A DNA stretch of 48,905 nucleotides from Halanaerobiales bacterium (lineage in GTDB: Bacteria; Bacillota; Halanaerobiia; B1SED10-174), in contig PUNT01000198.1 of assembly GCA_003551905.1 (NCBI GenBank), forward strand, positions 1-48,905, read 5' to 3'. The translations under genes were made by a program, and so were the position numbers. Position 1 is the first letter of the stretch. Each line of letters starts with the position of its first letter. The notes beneath the pieces were generated by a model that did no database searches, had not been told where the DNA came from, and saw only the letters and a list, made by a program, of their open reading frames with translations. Positions 44,150 through 48,905 of this stretch are shown here, in pieces.

Positions 44150-44674
44150 TTATGATGTCTTAAAAAGAACACTCAATGTGGTTCGCATATAGTCAGCAGC
44201 TGAAAGAACTGCCATTCCAGCACCCAAACCAACTAACAGGGCTCCGAGAGGTTGCAGATTAAAGATATTAACTGCTGCAGTAATGTACAGAATGGCAGCT
44301 GTTGCTTTTCCTAAACTGCTGGGATGTATTATATCCATCCCTTTCAGGTAAAAAGTAGCTGATAAGCCAAAGACAATCAATTCTCTCAACAAAATGACCG
44401 TCCCACCCCATATGTTAATGTTATTGCTTAATGTCAGGAAAAAATATATTGCTATGAGAGTTACCTTGTCAGCAAGGGGATCAATAATGCGGCCAAACTG
44501 AGTAACAATTCCCAGGCGACGGGCCAAATAGCCATCCAGGACATCAGATACTGAAGATAAAACAAATAATCCGCCAGCCAGTAGCCGGTAAAGTGTTGTA
44601 TCCAATACTAGAAGATAGATGATGATTGGAATCAATATGAATCTTGATATAGTCAACAGGTTGGCAATATTCAA
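44150..44674 (-). CDS. pgsA: CDP-alcohol phosphatidyltransferase (phosphatidylglycerophosphate synthase)
   Basis: 174 residues, integral membrane. The CDP-alcohol motif DGYLARRLGIVTQFGRIIDP then LAD matches D-G-x2-A-R-x8-G-x3-D-x3-D. N-terminal NIANLLTISRFILIP is typical of PgsA, which makes phosphatidylglycerol phosphate from CDP-diacylglycerol and glycerol-3-phosphate. The start appears to be TTG, five bases after GGGGAG. It is 24 bp downstream of an M42 gene and 22 bp upstream of the DegV start. Confidence 0.92.
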   Translation of the reverse strand: MNIANLLTISRFILIPIIIYLLVLDTTLYRLLAGGLFVLSSVSDVLDGYLARRLGIVTQFGRIIDPLADKVTLIAIYFFLTLSNNINIWGGTVILLRELIVFGLSATFYLKGMDIIHPSSLGKATAAILYITAAVNIFNLQPLGALLVGLGAGMAVLSAADYMRTTLSVLFKTS

Positions 44675-44698
44675 AATAGCTCCCCTTTTCCTGTGTTC

Positions 44699-45772
44699 TC
44701 AATAAGCAGTTAGTTTTGCCACATTTTCACTATCCAATCTTAATACAACCTCTTTTAACAAACGCAAAGTGTTAAAATAATCTGCTTTGCTTATTATACT
44801 ATAATGACTGTGTATATAGCGAGTAGGAACAGAAAGAACCAAACAGGGGACACCTTCCTGTACAAATTGGATTGCCCCAGCATCTGTTCCCCCTCTTTCC
44901 ATGACATCAAACTGATAGGGAATATCACTTTCTTGTGCAATATCAATAACCAGATCCCGAAGCTGAACATTAGGCACCAGTGAACCATCATAGAGCAGTA
45001 TAACCGGTCCAGCGCCTAATTTCCCCTGGGCTTGATCTTCTTTGCTGCCTGGTACATCACCGGCAATTCCAACTTCTAGAGCAATACCTACGTCTGGTTT
45101 GATCTTTTGTGAGCTGGTCCTCGCTCCCCGCAATCCTACTTCCTCCTGAACAGAACCCACCCCAAAGATAGTATTGGGATGGTCTGCCCCAACTAGATCC
45201 TGCAACAGATGAACAAACAAGGCACAGCCAACCCGATCATCCCAGGCTTTGCTCATAAGTGAATCTCCATTGGCCATGACTATAAATTCAGCATTAGGAA
45301 TAATGGGATCACCCTGACGCACTTTCAATTTTTCCGCTTCTTCCTTGTCCTTTACACCAATATCTATGAACATATCCTTCGTCTTGACTGGCTTCTTTCT
45401 TTCTTCTTCATCCAGAATGTGGGGAGGTGTAGAACCAATAATCCCATGAACAGGACCATCCTTTGTCAGCACCTGTACTCTCTGGGCCAGAAGAACCTGG
45501 GGCCACCAACCACCAAGAGTTGTAAATGTTAGAAAACCTTTATCGGTAATCCTCTTCACCAGAAAACCAATTTCATCCATATGTCCTGAAAGCATTATCC
45601 TGGGACTTCCAGCACTACCTTCCTTTTTACAGATAATGCTGCCCAGTTTATCGGTAGAGAGTTCGCAAAAATCCTTCAACTCACTTCTGATTATCTCCCT
45701 TACCTGCCCTTCAAATCCTGGTATGCCAGGTGCTTCTGTAATGCTTTTCAAAAACTGCAATCTTTTTTCCAA
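44699..45772 (-). CDS. M42-family aminopeptidase (fourth copy)
   Basis: About 357 residues, a paralogue of the three at 11.7-14.8 kb. Motifs: SGHMDEIG, WDDRVGCA, QEEVGLRGART, ALEVGIAGD (Glu as zinc ligand) and TRYIHSHYS. TTG at 45772 has AAGGGTGG at good distance; an in-frame GTG at 45781 lies inside that site. It sits apart from the tandem set, between an outer-membrane barrel gene and pgsA. Confidence 0.88.
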   Translation of the reverse strand: MEKRLQFLKSITEAPGIPGFEGQVREIIRSELKDFCELSTDKLGSIICKKEGSAGSPRIMLSGHMDEIGFLVKRITDKGFLTFTTLGGWWPQVLLAQRVQVLTKDGPVHGIIGSTPPHILDEEERKKPVKTKDMFIDIGVKDKEEAEKLKVRQGDPIIPNAEFIVMANGDSLMSKAWDDRVGCALFVHLLQDLVGADHPNTIFGVGSVQEEVGLRGARTSSQKIKPDVGIALEVGIAGDVPGSKEDQAQGKLGAGPVILLYDGSLVPNVQLRDLVIDIAQESDIPYQFDVMERGGTDAGAIQFVQEGVPCLVLSVPTRYIHSHYSIISKADYFNTLRLLKEVVLRLDSENVAKLTAY

Positions 45773-45787
45773 TGCGACCACCCTTCA

Positions 45788-46789
45788 CTAGAAATCTGCT
45801 CCCATACCAAAAAGCAAACTTGTTTTGGAAAAGCTTAGCCCCTCGATTCCTAAAGCTATGTCAACATTCATTGGGCCAATATTAACCCCCAGCCCACCTG
45901 TGTAACCGCTATCATCCCCCTCCCTATAAAATCCGCCTCGCAGATCCAGCAAGCCCCGAAAGAATCTTTTTTCTATTCCTGCCCGAAGAAATGTCCCTGG
46001 TTCATGAACAAGATTCCCTATATCCATAGAAAAACTCATATCAATCAAGGGTAAGACCAAGCCACCGCCTAATACGTACCTGGGAGGGAGCCTCTCTGTT
46101 CCCTCTTCTTCCCAGAAAACATTACTAAAAAAATCTCCAGCTTTTATTCCCAGACTTATATTGTCTGTGACCTGCAACATCAAACCTAAATCACTGCCAA
46201 CCCCCCAGGCAGTTTCCAGTTCTTCCTGGAATTGAGGATCATATTCAATTCTCTCAGCGCTAAAAATTTTAACATTTATACCAAGTGAAAGGGCTCCTAT
46301 GTTTAGAAAGGGTTCTAATAACTGATAGCTGTAAGCCAGGTTGTAAGAAGTTTTTTGTTCTATTCTGAGCCTGGCTTGATCATCATCTGGATCAAAAAAG
46401 ATTTGACCATCATGCAGAATGCCGGCACCAACTGTCTTATAACGTAGCCCAGCCATGGCACCAAAGTTTCCTGTAACTGGCCTTTCTTTATCCGCAAAAA
46501 TGCTTTCCCAATCAGGAGATCGAATCATAAAGCCCTGACCTAACTCAATTCCTGGTAGAAGAGGAACTCCCTTTATAGCTACATTTCCACCCAGACCAGC
46601 ACCTAAAAAACCAGTATGAGCAAGGCCTGCAGGATTGAAATAAAACGAAGAATAATCATCTGTAATGGCTGTATATGCTCCTCCCAGAGCATATGCCCGC
46701 CCGTGGTAAATGCTCTGGGCTTGAGAAAACTGAGAAAAAGTTAACAAGGTTAATATGAGTACTACAGCTAAAATCATTCCCCTGGGCAA
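45788..46789 (-). CDS. Putative outer-membrane beta-barrel protein
   Basis: 333 residues. Signal peptide with a hydrophobic core and cleavage near AQA/QS, then the phrase ALGGAYTAITDDYSSFYFNPAGLA typical of PorV/TraF-like/UPF0164 barrels, then alternating short amphipathic beta strands rich in Gly and aromatic residues, ending in GMGADF with a C-terminal Phe, the BAM recognition signature. This implies an outer membrane. TTG start with GAGGG seven bases upstream. Cargo or partner unknown. Confidence 0.75.
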   Translation of the reverse strand: MPRGMILAVVLILTLLTFSQFSQAQSIYHGRAYALGGAYTAITDDYSSFYFNPAGLAHTGFLGAGLGGNVAIKGVPLLPGIELGQGFMIRSPDWESIFADKERPVTGNFGAMAGLRYKTVGAGILHDGQIFFDPDDDQARLRIEQKTSYNLAYSYQLLEPFLNIGALSLGINVKIFSAERIEYDPQFQEELETAWGVGSDLGLMLQVTDNISLGIKAGDFFSNVFWEEEGTERLPPRYVLGGGLVLPLIDMSFSMDIGNLVHEPGTFLRAGIEKRFFRGLLDLRGGFYREGDDSGYTGGLGVNIGPMNVDIALGIEGLSFSKTSLLFGMGADF

Positions 46790-46849
46790 ACTTTTACCCT
46801 CCTACTATTTGTATTCATAATTTTATTCAATAAGAAAAGACAAAATCCT

Positions 46850-46892
46850 GCTAAAAGAAAAGTAGAAAGGAACTAAAACCCTTTCTACTTTT
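46850..46892 (-). terminator. Intrinsic terminator after the HU gene
   Basis: Perfect 13-bp stem AAAAGTAGAAAGG/CCTTTCTACTTTT (46892-46880 with 46870-46858 on the minus strand) followed by CTTTT. Confidence 0.82.
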
Positions 46893-46924
46893 GCTTACAG
46901 TGAAATGTATGTACTTATAAGAGT

Positions 46925-47224
46925 CTATACATCTACCGCATCTTTTAAAGCTTTACCGGGTTTGAAAGTAGGGACCTTTTTACCAGGTATCTGGATTGGC
47001 TTGCCGGTTTGGGGGTTTTGCCCTTTTCTGGGTTTCCGGTCTTTGACATCAAAACTCCCAAACCCTATTAGTTGAAGTTTCTTGCGAGATTTTTCTTTCT
47101 TCTTAGCTTCACTGGCAAGAAAGTCACTAATAGTGCTAAAAACTATATTAACAACTTCTCCGGCATCTTTCTTTGTCAGTCCAGCTTTTTCTGCTACTTT
47201 TTCAATAAGGTCTGTTTTTGTCAT
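46925..47224 (-). CDS. HU-family DNA-binding protein
   Basis: About 99 residues. Histone-like nucleoid protein: [20 protein letters not shown] dimerisation helices, [17 protein letters not shown], and the Pro-containing DNA-binding arm [11 protein letters not shown], ending in [12 protein letters not shown] Lys-rich insert [11 protein letters not shown] of about eight extra residues lies before LQLIGFGSF, where ordinary HU (about 90 residues) has a short loop. ATG 47224 is behind AGGAGGTGG. Confidence 0.95.
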   Translation of the reverse strand: MTKTDLIEKVAEKAGLTKKDAGEVVNIVFSTISDFLASEAKKKEKSRKKLQLIGFGSFDVKDRKPRKGQNPQTGKPIQIPGKKVPTFKPGKALKDAVDV

Positions 47225-47302
47225 AATATCCACCTCCTCCTCTTATATGTATATCCCTTGCCTTGTTTATTCGTTATTCCTGCCTAGACTCCTGCATCAA
47301 AA

Positions 47303-47342
47303 ATAAAAAAAATGCCCAAGATTACACAAATCTTGGGCATTT
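47303..47342 (-). terminator. Intrinsic terminator after spoIVA
   Basis: Minus-strand 13-bp stem AATGCCCAAGATT/AATCTTGGGCATT (47341-47329 with 47323-47311) and a following T-run. Confidence 0.9.
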
Positions 47343-47344
47343 TT

Positions 47345-48823
47345 CTAGAGTATTATACATATTAACCCCCCGCTACCCTCATTTACAATTTTTTCCAGGG
47401 TCTCCTGCAGCTTTTCCTGCACATTTTCCGGTAGCCTGTTAAGTTTTCCCTTAATACCATCTCTAACCAGATCATTAAGTGACCGTCCCAAAAACCCTGA
47501 CTCCCATATGGCCCCAGGATCTCTTTCAAATTCCCCTTCCAGAAAGCCTGCCAGGTCTTCACATTGCTTTTCTGTGCCAAAGACTGGAGAAACTTCTGTA
47601 GATATATTAGCTCTGATCATGTGAATAGAAGGAGCAGATGCCCGTAATTTAACACCAAATTGATTGCCTTTTTTGAATAAAACCGGCTCTTCAAAAGTCA
47701 TATCCTCCAACCGGGGACCAACAATACCATAACCAGATTCCTGTAAATTTGTTAACGCTTGCGCAATATAGTCGTACTCCTTCTTTGCCACACTGAGTTC
47801 TCTTATCAACCTGAACAGATCATGATCACCTTTAATTTCAAATCCGCTTTCTTCTTCTAAAATTTCAAAGAATAGTTCCTCTTGAACACCAATAGAAACG
47901 GAAGCAGCCCCTTCTCCCAGCTCCATTTCATCGATATATACTTCCTGAGTATATTTGCAATCACTCAAAGCTCCAACCAGCTTCCCCATATCCCTTAGCT
48001 TATAAACATCCTTTATGGCCAGTTGAATTGTCCTGTCGTATTCCTTTTTCAACCAGTGTTCTTCCGGCAGCTCGTCAAGCCACAGAGGTAAGCGTATTCT
48101 AACTTCATTCAAGGGGAATTCATATAGAACTTCCTGCATTATTCGGTGAATATCCTGCCGTTGCAGGTTCAAACAATCAGCAATTATAATAGGAACACCA
48201 TACTCTTCTTCCAGTTTTTCTGCCAGGTCTACAGTGCTTTTAGCCTCTGGTCGGGTAGAATTCAACACAATAAGAAATGGCTTGCCAATATCTTGCAGTT
48301 CGCCTATCACCCGCTTTTCCGCTTCAACATAATTCTCCCTGGGTATTTCTGTTATTGAGCCATCAGTTATTATCACGAGGCCAATTGTAGAATGTTCATT
48401 TATAACTTTGTGTGTCCCTAGTTCGGCAGCCTCCTGAAAAGGAATGGCATGTTCATACCAGGGTGTAACCACCATCCTGGGACCTTCTTTCTCTTCGTAC
48501 CCTATGGCCCCTGGCACAGTATAACCTACACAATCAACAAGCCTAACCTTAAAAGATAATTCTTCTGCCAGGAAAATTTGAGTCCCTTTATCAGGAACAA
48601 ACTTGGGCTCAGTAGTCATAATTGTTCTTCCTGCCCCGCTTTGTGGTAGTTCATCCTGAGTTCTCTGTGCTTCGTTCACATCCTTTATATTGGGTAATAC
48701 CAGGAGTTGCATGAATTTTTTTATAAATGTGGACTTACCGGTTCTCACCGGTCCTACTACCCCAATATATATGTCCCCACCGGTTCTTTCTACAATATCA
48801 TTGTAAATATCATAAGACTCCAA
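47345..48823 (-). CDS. spoIVA: Stage IV sporulation protein A (spore coat ATPase)
   Basis: 492 residues, the length of B. subtilis SpoIVA. N-terminal TRAFAC-type ATPase with Walker A GPVRTGKST (24-32), the TTEPKFVP switch segment and VDCVGYTVPGA; a middle domain; and the conserved amphipathic C-terminus. It polymerises on the forespore surface as the base of the coat and is a strict marker of endospore formers. TTG start after GGAGGGGG. Expected control by sigma-E, but I see no convincing sigma-E promoter in the 80 bp upstream. Confidence 0.96.
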   Translation of the reverse strand: MESYDIYNDIVERTGGDIYIGVVGPVRTGKSTFIKKFMQLLVLPNIKDVNEAQRTQDELPQSGAGRTIMTTEPKFVPDKGTQIFLAEELSFKVRLVDCVGYTVPGAIGYEEKEGPRMVVTPWYEHAIPFQEAAELGTHKVINEHSTIGLVIITDGSITEIPRENYVEAEKRVIGELQDIGKPFLIVLNSTRPEAKSTVDLAEKLEEEYGVPIIIADCLNLQRQDIHRIMQEVLYEFPLNEVRIRLPLWLDELPEEHWLKKEYDRTIQLAIKDVYKLRDMGKLVGALSDCKYTQEVYIDEMELGEGAASVSIGVQEELFFEILEEESGFEIKGDHDLFRLIRELSVAKKEYDYIAQALTNLQESGYGIVGPRLEDMTFEEPVLFKKGNQFGVKLRASAPSIHMIRANISTEVSPVFGTEKQCEDLAGFLEGEFERDPGAIWESGFLGRSLNDLVRDGIKGKLNRLPENVQEKLQETLEKIVNEGSGGLICIIL

Positions 48824-48894
48824 CGCAAAACCCCCTCCCCATTTTACTGTCGGCCATGCTTATCAATATATATATATGAGGAGGGCACACAATT

Positions 48895-48905
48895 ATGCAA
48901 CCTGC
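48895..48905 (+). CDS. Possible start of a truncated plus-strand gene
   Basis: GAGGAGGG (48878-48885) followed by nine bases and ATG at 48895 looks like a real translation start, divergent from spoIVA, but only three codons and two bases remain in the window. A short alternating TA run precedes it at about 48867-48877. Confidence 0.3.

Noticed and set aside
48824-48905. Sigma-E promoter upstream of spoIVA
   Set aside because: Expected from B. subtilis, but the ATATATAT tract and neighbouring bases do not give a convincing -35/-10 pair at the right spacing.
1-48905. CRISPR array, IS element, prophage or integron
   Set aside because: No spaced direct repeats, transposase, integrase or phage gene is present; gene order and composition look like stable chromosome.

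Overview
The window is an AT-rich bacterial chromosome segment with 41 complete or near-complete genes, one gene cut at the left edge and possibly a gene start cut at the right edge. Several features point to an anaerobic, endospore-forming Firmicute that also has an outer membrane, as in Halanaerobiales or Limnochordia. These are spoIVA, a SpoIID-type lytic enzyme and a SleB-type hydrolase (spores), a neelaredoxin-type superoxide reductase and a thioferritin-like ferritin (oxygen defence in an anaerobe), and a signal-peptide beta-barrel protein ending in Phe (outer membrane). No phage, IS element, CRISPR, rRNA or tRNA is visible. About a dozen genes appear to start with TTG, as judged by Shine-Dalgarno placement.

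Layout. 1-2.1 kb (+): a serine-palmitoyltransferase-like PLP enzyme and a zinc alcohol dehydrogenase, translationally coupled. 2.3-4.2 kb (-): ferritin-like protein, superoxide reductase and a DHH phosphoesterase. 4.3-11.3 kb: PolX, a HAD phosphatase, an SLC13-type permease, a histone-deacetylase-family enzyme with a Cys-rich tail, and a YtcJ-type amidohydrolase. 11.2-14.8 kb: a PrcB-like lipoprotein and three M42 aminopeptidases in tandem. 14.9-20.2 kb: envelope genes (two LysM-M23 proteins, a DUF362 ferredoxin protein, a TPR-SpoIID protein).

20.3-28.8 kb is one coherent operon. A tandem glycine riboswitch with a terminator-type expression platform is followed by gcvT, gcvH, gcvPA, gcvPB, two radical-SAM genes of the LipS1/LipS2 lipoyl-synthase type, a lipoate-protein ligase and lpd. 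It encodes the whole glycine cleavage system and the means to make and attach its lipoyl cofactor, ending at an intrinsic terminator.

28.9-38.9 kb: nth, a SleB-like hydrolase, a Lon-family protease, mnmH (tRNA selenouridine synthase), an M16 peptidase pair (one active, one lacking the zinc motif) and a UPF0182 membrane protein. 39.1-43.2 kb: a RadC/JAB-fold protein that has lost its metal ligands, mtaD, and a 518-residue protein of unknown function. Between the last two, on the opposite strand, lies the most unusual element of the window. A near-consensus promoter drives a c-di-GMP-I (GEMM-I) riboswitch with a textbook pair of mutually exclusive hairpins, and then a strong terminator, with no open reading frame. 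It looks like a free-standing c-di-GMP-responsive RNA or a riboswitch that has lost its gene. 43.3-48.8 kb: degV family, pgsA, a fourth M42 peptidase, the outer-membrane barrel protein, HU and spoIVA.
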